Positions 56,744 through 64,000 of a stretch of 64,000 nucleotides of DNA are shown piece by piece. The translations under genes were made by a program, and so were the position numbers. The notes below the pieces were generated by a model. That model had not been told where the DNA came from, did no database searches, and saw only the letters and a list, made by a program, of their open reading frames with translations. The stretch's first letter is position 1. The number at the start of each line of letters is the position of its first letter. This DNA comes from Bifidobacterium actinocoloniiforme DSM 22766. GTDB lineage: Bacteria; Actinomycetota; Actinomycetes; Actinomycetales; Bifidobacteriaceae. The stretch spans positions 1,240,001 through 1,304,000 of the forward strand of contig NZ_CP011786.1 of the NCBI RefSeq assembly GCF_001263395.1, given 5' to 3'.

Positions 56744-59593
56744 CTATTTCTTGTTGGGGAAACCGCGCGATACGGTTTCGCCTGTTGTCCTTTCGGACAG
56801 AAACCTCTTGCAGGCCTCAACGATGTCGCCGGCCCCAGGCACATACCCCTGCTGGGAAGCGACCTCGGGTAGGAGGTCCAGACTTGCGCCCAACCAAGGT
56901 TTTGCAGCCTTGGTGAAGGCGACATCCGCCTGATCGCCCTGATAGATGGGCGACCCGGAGGCAGTCAGCACCTGGACCAGACCGGCCATGGCCTCATCCG
57001 AATCGATAAGGTCACGGATGGTACGAATCAGTCCTAGGCCTGGGCAGACCTGGCTACTGGGCAGGTCCCAGGAATGGTGCCCATGCGCCCAGGCGCGTTC
57101 CTCCTCACCTGGCAGGGACACCCTGGCTTCGACGCCGACCGGTATATCCAAGTCGAGATGGACGGTATCCGCATCCATTCGCCAGGACAGGGCCATCAAC
57201 CCATACGGGGTCTGCTGGCTCATGTCGATACTGGTCAGGGCCGCATCGAAGACCGGTGCGATGCGGACCTTCCGCCACCCCGGCTCCTCCATTGCCACTC
57301 CGGCCAGTCCGGCAAGCATCCAATGCACGATGGCTCCCAGGGCATAGTGGTTGAATGAGGTCATCTCCCCAGGGTTGATGGACCCGTCAGGAAGCATGGA
57401 ATCCCAACGTTCCCAGATGGTGGTGGCACCCATGCTCACTGGATAGAGCCAGCTCGGGCAGTGACGCTGGAGCAGAAGACGGACGGCCAGATGAGGATGC
57501 CCGCTCCTGACCAGGGCGGGGCAGACCAGGGGGGCCCCCAGGAAACCTGTGGAGATGCGGAAACCGCTGACCCGCACGATGTCCGCCAGCCGGTCACCGG
57601 CACCTTTTCGCTCTTGCGGGGTCTCCAGAAGATCCCAGACCAGGGCCATGGCATAGACCGAGGCGCAATCGGAGAGGATGGCTCCATTGTCGGTGACGTA
57701 TTCGTGGCGGAAAGCCTGAGCCACCTTGTCGGCCAGCCGGTCATACCGCTTGGCCTCATCCGTCTGCCCCAGGGCAGCATGGGCCCGAGCCACCAGGCGG
57801 GTGGAATGGGCAAAGTAGGCCGTAGCCACCACGTCGGGATCGGCCTTGGAACCCCCGGGGTTGTCCGGCGGCGCATCCGGATCCAGCCAGTCACCAAATT
57901 GGAAACCTCCCCGCCAGAGGTAGGAGTCGCCGCATCGAGCCTCCACCCCGTTTACGAACCCATCCATCATCGGCAGGAACCGGCGCAGCACACCGGCATC
58001 CCCGGTAGACCGGTAAACGGCCCAGGGCACCAGTACCGCCGCATCACCCCATCCGCAGGTCAGCTTAGGACCGTCCAGCACATCGGGGACTACCACCGGG
58101 ATGCCGCCGTCCTGCGCCTGAGCCTGGGCCATATCGACCAACCAGGAGGAGAGAAAACCGCCGGCATCGAAAAGACTGAGCGCGGTGGGTGCGAACATGG
58201 CGATATCACCCGTCCAACCCAGCCGTTCATCACGCTGCGGACAATCCGTGGGCACCGTGATGAAGTTATCCATGGTGGACCAGCGGGCGTTCTGGAACAG
58301 GCGATTCAGATCGGCATCCGAGGACCGGAAGGTGGCCAGGGGCTCCATCCGGGCCGAAACCAGACAGGCCTGCAGGTCCTCTGCCCGGAAATCGTCAATC
58401 CCCTCCACCTGGACATACCTGAAGCCATGCTGGGTGAACATCGGCTCCAGGTCTTCCTCCTGACCGGAGAGGATGAAACAATCAGTCGCCTTGGCATTAC
58501 GGAGGGGCCGTGTGCCCAGCTCGCCCTTCTCCAGGACCTCCGCATGCTTCAGGACCACACGCTGACCAGCATGTCCGCTACTGACATGCATGCGGACCCA
58601 GCCCGAGAGATTCTGCCCGAAATCCACAATTCGTTTCCCTGAGGGGGTGACGATGATCTCCTGTCCGGGCAGGCGGTCGACGATCTGGGCCGGAGCGGCT
58701 TCCTGGGGCCTGATTCGGGACGACGGCATGGGGAGCTCTCGGACAGGATAGGTCTGTCCCTGGGGATTCAGAAGGGGAAGACGCATATCCTGGGTCTGAC
58801 CATCGTAAAGGTCATTGGCCAGGATCGAGGACGAACGCCAGTTCCAGGCCTGATCCGTCACCAGAGTATGTTCCCCATCCCTGTCATGCCAGAGCAGGTT
58901 GGCCAGGACCCAAAGAGCACTCCCGTAGACGTCGGTACGGCAGGTCCACGAAAGCTGCCCGCGGTACCAGCCATTGCCCAGAATGATCGCCAGCTCATGC
59001 CGACCCGGCGTCAGCATGTGGGTCAGGTCATAGGTCAGGGCGTTCAAACGGTGATTGTAATCGGTCCAGCCCGGAGCCAACTGGTCGGACCCGACACGGC
59101 GCCCATCCAGGTAAACCACGAAAATACCCCCTGCGGTCAGATCCAGGCGAGCCAGGTCGCAGTCCTCCCCCACCATGAAATCACGCACCATGATGGGAGA
59201 GGCCTCTTCACGACCGACTGCAGGATTAGGGGTAATGGGACGACCGCCCCAGTCGGCATTGTCGAGCAGACCGGTCTCCACCATGGCAGGGTCCGACCAG
59301 GCCGACCAGACCCCGTCACCACCCGCGACCCGGACCCGTACACGGCAGGCCTGATGCGAGCCCAGGGGACTGCCTGGCCAAGCCACACAGACCTGATTGG
59401 AACCCTCCAGGTCGTACACCTCCGCCTGGGTATGACCCGACGCGATCTCCACCTGGGCCCTGGTCTGCTCCCAACCCTCAGGGGCCGAAAGAACCTTCCA
59501 GGACAGGGAGGGCCTTGCATCCTCATACCCCAAAACCTGTTCGCCAGCTTGGTGCAAACCAAAACGCGCCTTGGAAACCACCACCGATGTCAT
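56744..59593 (-). CDS. GH78 alpha-L-rhamnosidase
   Basis: The 949-residue enzyme has the standard GH78 order: N-terminal beta domains (FGLHQAGEQVLGYEDARPSLSW; GIFVVYLDGRRVGSDQLAPGWTDYN), a concanavalin-like domain (IVDFGQNLSGWVRMHVSSGHAG), the (alpha/alpha)6 catalytic barrel with DCPQRDERLGWTGD (residues 450-463; D450, E456, D463) and a C-terminal beta domain (TSFNHYALGAIVHWM before it). No signal peptide is seen, so it is cytoplasmic. It is 35 bp upstream of GH1 and 31 bp downstream of the transporter. Confidence 0.93.
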   Translation of the reverse strand: MTSVVVSKARFGLHQAGEQVLGYEDARPSLSWKVLSAPEGWEQTRAQVEIASGHTQAEVYDLEGSNQVCVAWPGSPLGSHQACRVRVRVAGGDGVWSAWSDPAMVETGLLDNADWGGRPITPNPAVGREEASPIMVRDFMVGEDCDLARLDLTAGGIFVVYLDGRRVGSDQLAPGWTDYNHRLNALTYDLTHMLTPGRHELAIILGNGWYRGQLSWTCRTDVYGSALWVLANLLWHDRDGEHTLVTDQAWNWRSSSILANDLYDGQTQDMRLPLLNPQGQTYPVRELPMPSSRIRPQEAAPAQIVDRLPGQEIIVTPSGKRIVDFGQNLSGWVRMHVSSGHAGQRVVLKHAEVLEKGELGTRPLRNAKATDCFILSGQEEDLEPMFTQHGFRYVQVEGIDDFRAEDLQACLVSARMEPLATFRSSDADLNRLFQNARWSTMDNFITVPTDCPQRDERLGWTGDIAMFAPTALSLFDAGGFLSSWLVDMAQAQAQDGGIPVVVPDVLDGPKLTCGWGDAAVLVPWAVYRSTGDAGVLRRFLPMMDGFVNGVEARCGDSYLWRGGFQFGDWLDPDAPPDNPGGSKADPDVVATAYFAHSTRLVARAHAALGQTDEAKRYDRLADKVAQAFRHEYVTDNGAILSDCASVYAMALVWDLLETPQERKGAGDRLADIVRVSGFRISTGFLGAPLVCPALVRSGHPHLAVRLLLQRHCPSWLYPVSMGATTIWERWDSMLPDGSINPGEMTSFNHYALGAIVHWMLAGLAGVAMEEPGWRKVRIAPVFDAALTSIDMSQQTPYGLMALSWRMDADTVHLDLDIPVGVEARVSLPGEEERAWAHGHHSWDLPSSQVCPGLGLIRTIRDLIDSDEAMAGLVQVLTASGSPIYQGDQADVAFTKAAKPWLGASLDLLPEVASQQGYVPGAGDIVEACKRFLSERTTGETVSRGFPNKK

Positions 59594-59624
59594 GGCCGCC
59601 TACCTTCCCCGTTCCGTCGGAATC

Positions 59625-60914
59625 CTACTTGACGCCCTTAATAAGCGGCATGATCAGAACACTGCAGAGGCTGAGTATTGCACCAATCAGCCAGAGCAGG
59701 GGGTAGTTGTTGCCGCTTGCCATGTTGATGATGAAGGGAGCCACCGCCGGAACCAGAACATTGGCACCGTTCAGGGCCAACCCGAAGACGCCCATGTCCT
59801 TGCCGGCGTCCTTGCTCTCGGGAAGAACCGCAGCGCAAAGAGCCAAATCGACAGTCATATACATGGCCTGGCCCACACAGAATATCTCCCAGGCAACCAG
59901 GAACTGGGTGAAGCTATGGGAGGAGCCCGCCAGAATCAGGGCAAAGGCCATAATAACGGCGGCCGCGATCACGAAGGGCTTCTTCCTGCCCAGACGATCG
60001 GTGAGGAAACCAGAGCAGGAGAAGAAGATGACCGAGATGGGGGCCGAGCAGAGGGTGAGCAGACCCGCCTTGTTACCCACCTGGTTCAAGGGGGTGTGCA
60101 GGCCGGAAATCAGGTAATACACGAAATAAGTCTGCATGGAGGCCATGGCCAGGCCCACCAGGAAGCGGGACAACCAGGTCCATCCGAAGTTCGGGTGTTT
60201 CCGGGGATTAACAAAGAATCCACCGAAGAGCTTCTTCACGCTGAGCGAGGGAACCTCGCTGCGGTCCTTGACCGGATCGCGGTACATGAGGAGCAGCGGA
60301 ATTGAGGCAATCAAACCCAGCAGGATTGGTACGGTCATCAGGAGGAGACCATTACCGACCAGGGCACCTGTCAGGTAGGTACCAGCCGAGAAGGCGAGAG
60401 CACCAAAGAGGCCCATCAACCCCATGACCGTGCCGCGACGATTCTCCGGCACACCCTCAACGGCAATGACCGAGTAGGCATTGAAACCGGCCTGCATAGC
60501 CACAACCGAAATGACGTAAGCGGCACCCATCACCCAGGCGTTATCCGACAGACCCACCAAGGCGGCGGTCACCAACGAAACCAGGAGGCAACCGACAATC
60601 CAGGGACGGCGGCGACCGAACCTGCTGGTGGTCCTATCGGAAAGACCTCCGACCAGGGGAATGACGAACAACATCAGCAGGGAGCCCACCGAGGTTATAC
60701 GACTGTAAACGGCATCCTTCTGTTCGGGCATGACGGCTGCCACGCGCAGGGAAAGTGCCGTTCCCAGACTCATGCACATGATGTACAAGCCGACAGCGGC
60801 AATCAGCACCAACGCGATGGTCTTGCCGGGGCTGGGATACTCGGGCGGCAGATAGCCCGGATCGTGGTCTGTCAGACCACTGGCCTCAAGGGTCTGACTG
60901 TCTTGTTCAGTCAT
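59625..60914 (-). CDS. Major facilitator superfamily glycoside transporter
   Basis: The 429-residue protein has about 12 helices, an acidic N-terminal tail, and VPLVGGLSDRTTSRFGRRRPWI-type loop (IPLVGGLSDRTTSRFGRRRPW) characteristic of sucrose/glycoside-pentoside-hexuronide-like porters. AAAGGAGG lies 6 nt before the ATG. It is the first gene of the operon, divergent from the IclR regulator, and probably imports rhamnosyl-glucosides or the disaccharide rutinose. Substrate is inferred. Confidence 0.87.
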   Translation of the reverse strand: MTEQDSQTLEASGLTDHDPGYLPPEYPSPGKTIALVLIAAVGLYIMCMSLGTALSLRVAAVMPEQKDAVYSRITSVGSLLMLFVIPLVGGLSDRTTSRFGRRRPWIVGCLLVSLVTAALVGLSDNAWVMGAAYVISVVAMQAGFNAYSVIAVEGVPENRRGTVMGLMGLFGALAFSAGTYLTGALVGNGLLLMTVPILLGLIASIPLLLMYRDPVKDRSEVPSLSVKKLFGGFFVNPRKHPNFGWTWLSRFLVGLAMASMQTYFVYYLISGLHTPLNQVGNKAGLLTLCSAPISVIFFSCSGFLTDRLGRKKPFVIAAAVIMAFALILAGSSHSFTQFLVAWEIFCVGQAMYMTVDLALCAAVLPESKDAGKDMGVFGLALNGANVLVPAVAPFIINMASGNNYPLLWLIGAILSLCSVLIMPLIKGVK

Positions 60915-61095
60915 GCTGGTCCTCCTTTGGACTGTAAAAACCTGTATTCCCCTTGGTGCATCCGAACGGGGATTCTCAACGAGGATTCAGCCGACGCGGC
61001 TTCGTGCGGAAACTCGCCAAGCGCTCCTTCCGATTCCGACTTCACAAGGGTTACTATTGTTTTTATCCACCTCTCGGCCCGGTCGAAAACTCAAC

Positions 61096-61166
61096 TTCCA
61101 CTCAATGGAAAAGTCATTGGAAAGTCCTATGCCCATTCATTAGCATTTCCCATAGTGGATATGGGA
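61096..61166. promoter_or_regulatory. Two operator-like palindromes in the divergent IclR promoter region
   Basis: TTCCA-ctcaa-TGGAA (61096-61110) and TCCCATA-gtgga-TATGGGA (61148-61166) are perfect inverted repeats with 5-nt centres. The first is followed by the near-repeat TGGAAAGTCC at 61118. The second covers the ribosome site of the IclR gene, so a bound protein would block its expression. They lie in the 262-bp gap facing the MFS-GH78-GH1 operon. Confidence 0.6.
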
Positions 61167-61176
61167 GCATATGGCT

Positions 61177-61983
61177 ATGGCAGCAACTCAAGATTCCGGC
61201 AAAGTCCCGCGGAGTGGCGTACTTAAGCGGGCTTTCGCCATCCTTGACTGCTTCACTTCCGAACAACCGACATTGACCCTGACCCAGATCATGCAACGCA
61301 CTGGCCTCCCGGCCAGTACCACAAGCAGGCTGCTCAAAGAGCTGACCACCAGCCAGGCCCTGACGCGGGACCGGTTCGGAGCCTACTCAATCGGAACCCG
61401 GTTGATGGAAATCGCCCAGTACGCCCAACCCATGCTCAACATCAGGGAATTGGCCTCACCCATCCTCGACAAACTGGCCAGCATGACAGACGAACACATA
61501 CAGCTGGGCACCCTGGATGGTCTGGAGATGACCGTGCTGGACAGGCGGGAGGGAAAACACAAGATACCGATTTATTACCATATCGGTGATCGCCTTCCAT
61601 TGGTGCCCACGGCCGTGGGCAGAACCCTTCTGGCCTATGCCTCCACGGAAACAATCGACCTCATCCTGAATGATGAGCAATTCACCTGGCCCACCTGGCA
61701 GACGCCCAGGCCCCCAGCTGGTCTGGTTCGTCAGGATCTGGAACGCATTCGGCACCAGCAGGTCGCCCTTCTGAAGGTCCCAGATGCTGCCGTTCATTCG
61801 GTCGCCTCTCCCATCTTCGGGAAAACCGGGTCAGTAATCGCCGCAATCGGCATCGTGGTCAACGCCAGCGAACATCAGCTGGAGAGCTACGTGCCCATCA
61901 TCAAGGCAGGCGCCCGTGCGATAACGCGTCGCGTCACCAGTCCGAAGCCCTGCAGGGTCCTGCCGCCCTGGGAAGGAAACTGA
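61177..61983 (+). CDS. IclR-family transcriptional regulator
   Basis: The 268-residue protein has the IclR winged HTH (VLKRAFAILDCFTSEQPTLTLTQIMQRTGLPASTTSRLLKEL) and the C-terminal effector domain (HIQLGTLDGLEMTVLDRREG, YYHIGDRLPLVPTAVGRTLLA, GIVVNASE). ATG 61177 is 9 nt after GGGAG; ATG 61171 two codons earlier is only 3 nt from it. It is divergent from the MFS-GH78-GH1 operon and its likely regulator. Confidence 0.9.
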   Translation: MAATQDSGKVPRSGVLKRAFAILDCFTSEQPTLTLTQIMQRTGLPASTTSRLLKELTTSQALTRDRFGAYSIGTRLMEIAQYAQPMLNIRELASPILDKLASMTDEHIQLGTLDGLEMTVLDRREGKHKIPIYYHIGDRLPLVPTAVGRTLLAYASTETIDLILNDEQFTWPTWQTPRPPAGLVRQDLERIRHQQVALLKVPDAAVHSVASPIFGKTGSVIAAIGIVVNASEHQLESYVPIIKAGARAITRRVTSPKPCRVLPPWEGN

Positions 61984-62157
61984 AGAGGGCGCGTCTCCTG
62001 ACCAGAGATATTCACAGCACTAATCCACCCGCGCATGGCCCCGCTGGATGGCATTCCCCACAGGCGGGGCTCACTCTCAAATAGCTCAAAAACGCCAAAG
62101 CGATACGATCCATTTGTGTACTCATCTTCAATATCCTTGTCCTTGTAGGCCGAATCC

Positions 62158-62545
62158 TCAGCCGCGAACGGCCCCTGCCACCATGCCGGAAATAACCTGC
62201 CTGTTCAGGAAGAAATACAGGATCAGCATCGGCACCATCGACACGACAATGGCGGAATAGGTGGCTCCAAGATCTGTCTGCCCATACATGCCGACAAAAT
62301 CGTTCAGGCCGATCGGGAGGGTCTTCATGTCACTTTGCACCATGAGCGTGTTGGCGAAGACGAACTCGTTCCAGATGAAAACGAAGTTATAGGTCGCCAC
62401 GGTGACCGTCGTATTGCGAGAAAGCGGCATTACGATCCGGGAGAACACCTGCCAGGTCCCGGCCCCATCGATACGGGCGGCCTCCAGTAGGGAATCCGGT
62501 ATCTCCTTCATGTAGCTATAGTCACGAACGCCTAGACGCCCGCTA
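62158..62545 (-). pseudogene. Truncated carbohydrate ABC transporter permease (MalG type)
   Basis: Only the C-terminal 120 or so residues remain: the EAA motif (IPDSLLEAARIDGAGTWQVFSRIVMPL), two membrane helices and the family ending (GLNDFVGMYGQTDLGATYSAIVVSMVPMLILYFFLNRQVISGMVAGAVRG). Upstream codons YSYMKE continue for a few positions before a stop. Normal permeases have 270-300 residues, and no binding protein or second permease is nearby. It is a relic of an older sugar-uptake system. Confidence 0.8.
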
Positions 62546-62963
62546 TGTTAAAAGAAATACTCCTTTCGACCTGCTTAGCCTCTGGCGCCCTACCTTCCTC
62601 CAAGACCGGCATTGAGGAAAGCGCAGCCATCGCAGTCCCTTTACGCTAAAGCCAGCATTACAAAAGCCTTACATTCACTTAATACGACATAAGTAGCGTC
62701 GCGCCACCGGAAACCAGGAGCACAACGACACGGGAATACAGTTTCGCACGAACCTATAAACAAGCGAAAACAGGTCATATCCTGAACGGTCGACTTCCAA
62801 CAAATTGAGCATGGATGCGAGCGGCTGCAGGTAATACGCTCTTGGTGAGGAATAAGTATCTTAGGCAAGAGATTTCGTCTAATAGCAGAATGAATAAAGA
62901 ACATATGGTTACACTTAAACTGTTTATTAATATTCGAAATGTGAGAGAAAGGGGGTTGATTGA
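62546..62963. other. Gene-free A+T-rich stretch before the last gene
   Basis: No gene is supported. A+T content rises towards 62870-62945, where the promoter of the following gene must lie, but no clear -35/-10 pair stands out. Confidence 0.4.
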
Positions 62964-63890
62964 ATGCCTAGCAAGGAGACACGGGACAAGAAAACAGCAT
63001 CCGCATGGAAACGCTGGGGCGCGCCTGCAACCGTGGTGGTCGTCGTCGCATCATTCGCAAGCGGCTGGGGCTTATACCGCTGGAACGTTGAAAAGCACAA
63101 CGAAGCACTGACCGAATGCCGGCAAGCGGAAACACGGTTGACCACTACGGCCAAAACGGGGGAGACGAAACTACTGGCGGAGGCGCGCATGGTGAGGACG
63201 GACCAGGTGGTCGACGCCGGTACGGTGACCGCCTTCCAAAAAGACGCTTTACCAGCTGAGCCGGTCAAGCCTGCGACCTGCCAAGCCTCCCAAGACGAGA
63301 CCGCTTTGCGGGCGGCAGCTGAGCGAATGGACACTCAAGCCGACTCCCGCAAGGCGGCCATAGCCAAGGCGGAGCGGGCTGCGAAGGCTGTGTTGGCTTC
63401 GCGGGATGCGAAGAGTTTGGCGGACGCTAAGGCCGCGTTGAAAGCGAAGCAGGACGAGGGTTCGGCGCGTTTGGCGCAGACCGACGGGCAGGTGGCCGAT
63501 GACGCCACCCGTGAGCGGCTGCTGCAGGCGTTGGACGCGGCGGGCAAGGTCTCCTCCTCGAAGCCGTCCGACTACCAGCAGGCGCAGGCCGCCATCCAGG
63601 CCGCGCTCGACCAGGTCAACGCCAGCGCGCAGGCGAAGGCCGAGGCGGACGCTCAGGCCGCGCAGCAGCCGGCCCCTTCATACGGTGGCGTCGGGAGCGC
63701 GCCCTCCTACCGGCCTCCTGCCAATCGCGGCGGCGGTGGCGGCGGGTACGCTCCGGCGCCAGCCCCCGCGCCCGCGCCGGCGGCGCACGCCGCGCCACAA
63801 GGCGGCGGATCAAGCGCTCAGAGCCGATTGCCTCCATTAGATACAAATCATCATGGTTGTAACCCGGATGGTTCGTGTGGTATTGGCTGA
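62964..63890 (+). CDS. Membrane-anchored coiled-coil protein with C-terminal Cys motif, unknown function
   Basis: I do not recognise this 308-residue protein. A basic N-terminus precedes one membrane helix (PATVVVVVASFASGWGLYRW, residues about 21-40), and the rest would be extracellular. Residues about 45-215 are Ala/Lys/Glu/Asp-rich helices likely to form a coiled coil, then come Ala/Gln and Pro/Gly-rich linkers (APAPAPAPAP). It ends NHHGCNPDGSCGIG, with two Cys spaced by five residues. AAAGGGGG precedes the ATG. The design suggests an envelope or surface structural protein; GC rises to core level within the gene. Confidence 0.75.
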   Translation: MPSKETRDKKTASAWKRWGAPATVVVVVASFASGWGLYRWNVEKHNEALTECRQAETRLTTTAKTGETKLLAEARMVRTDQVVDAGTVTAFQKDALPAEPVKPATCQASQDETALRAAAERMDTQADSRKAAIAKAERAAKAVLASRDAKSLADAKAALKAKQDEGSARLAQTDGQVADDATRERLLQALDAAGKVSSSKPSDYQQAQAAIQAALDQVNASAQAKAEADAQAAQQPAPSYGGVGSAPSYRPPANRGGGGGGYAPAPAPAPAPAAHAAPQGGGSSAQSRLPPLDTNHHGCNPDGSCGIG

Positions 63891-63904
63891 TTGATTAAGA
63901 ATGT

Positions 63905-63952
63905 GCCAGCGGGATTGGCTGGTTTGGACGCTACCTATCCCACTGGCGTTTT
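63905..63952 (+). terminator. Terminator of the coiled-coil protein gene
   Basis: GCCAGCGGGAT (63905-63915) pairs with ATCCCACTGGC (63937-63947) at 10 of 11 positions and is followed by GTTTT. At the window edge AAGGGAAA precedes an ATG at 63998-64000, which may start another gene outside the window. Confidence 0.65.
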
Positions 63953-64000
63953 GAGGACGACCATAACGGTCATCCCCTTCATAGTAAGGGAAAGCATATG

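Overview
The window looks like a chromosomal segment of a high-GC actinobacterium, most likely a member of the Bifidobacteriaceae. The evidence is the gene order and content: recR-dnaX followed by a tad pilus locus with an Flp-like DUF4244 pilin, ppk beside a Nudix/histidine-phosphatase fusion, a gatD-murT pair and an AarF/phasin pair. Several genes also appear to start without a leader. Pairs of rhamnosidase and sugar-transporter genes hint at a plant-glycoside diet, as in bifidobacteria of the bee or animal gut, but the species cannot be fixed from this sequence alone.

Region 1 (1-33.3 kb) is dense, GC-rich core genome with no broken genes. It opens with a ketogulonate-phosphate decarboxylase/lactonase operon divergent from a SorC regulator. 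Next come recR-dnaX and a tad locus in two transcription units (cpaE-tadA-tadB-tadC, then Flp-like pilin-TadE-TadE-like). These are followed by ppk, a Nudix fusion, a sugar-phosphate antiporter with a histidine-phosphatase-like partner, upp, a DMT exporter, GDPD, AarF, a phasin-like protein, gatD-murT-dnaB, a MATE exporter, ftsY, a GNAT acetyltransferase and tRNA-Lys(TTT).

Region 2 (33.3-37 kb) begins right after the tRNA-Lys terminator. It is a decayed stretch: a doubly frameshifted RCC1/InlB-repeat wall protein, a degenerate tRNA-3'-end-like sequence, other gene debris and a C10 tract. No integrase is visible.

Region 3 (36.2-40.5 kb) is an AraC regulator divergent from an MFS transporter and a GH78-like hydrolase. 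Region 4 (40.5-50.3 kb) is lower in GC. It holds an apparently intact type I restriction-modification operon (hsdM-hsdS-hsdR) flanked by debris: an amber-riddled gene, an excisionase-type HTH remnant, the C-terminus of a second, unrelated HsdR, and G12/C10 homopolymer tracts.

Region 5 (50.3-55.4 kb) has a MerR/carboxymuconolactone-decarboxylase divergon with a textbook 19-bp-spacer promoter. A run of decaying metabolic genes follows: an anthranilate/aminodeoxychorismate synthase pair with a broken large subunit and an amidotransferase that lost its catalytic His, a frameshifted VOC protein and a broken 3-hydroxyacyl-CoA dehydrogenase.

Region 6 (55.4-64 kb) is an IclR-controlled operon (MFS transporter, GH78 alpha-L-rhamnosidase, GH1 beta-glucosidase). 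This enzyme pair would strip rutinose-type rhamnosyl-glucosides. After it come a truncated ABC permease and a coiled-coil membrane-anchored protein of unknown function.

No CRISPR array, intact transposase or phage module was found. The points most worth checking are the motif shared by the two tad units, the recurring leaderless promoters, the MerR operator, the histidine-phosphatase-like protein without its second catalytic His, and the turnover of restriction systems in the hsd island.
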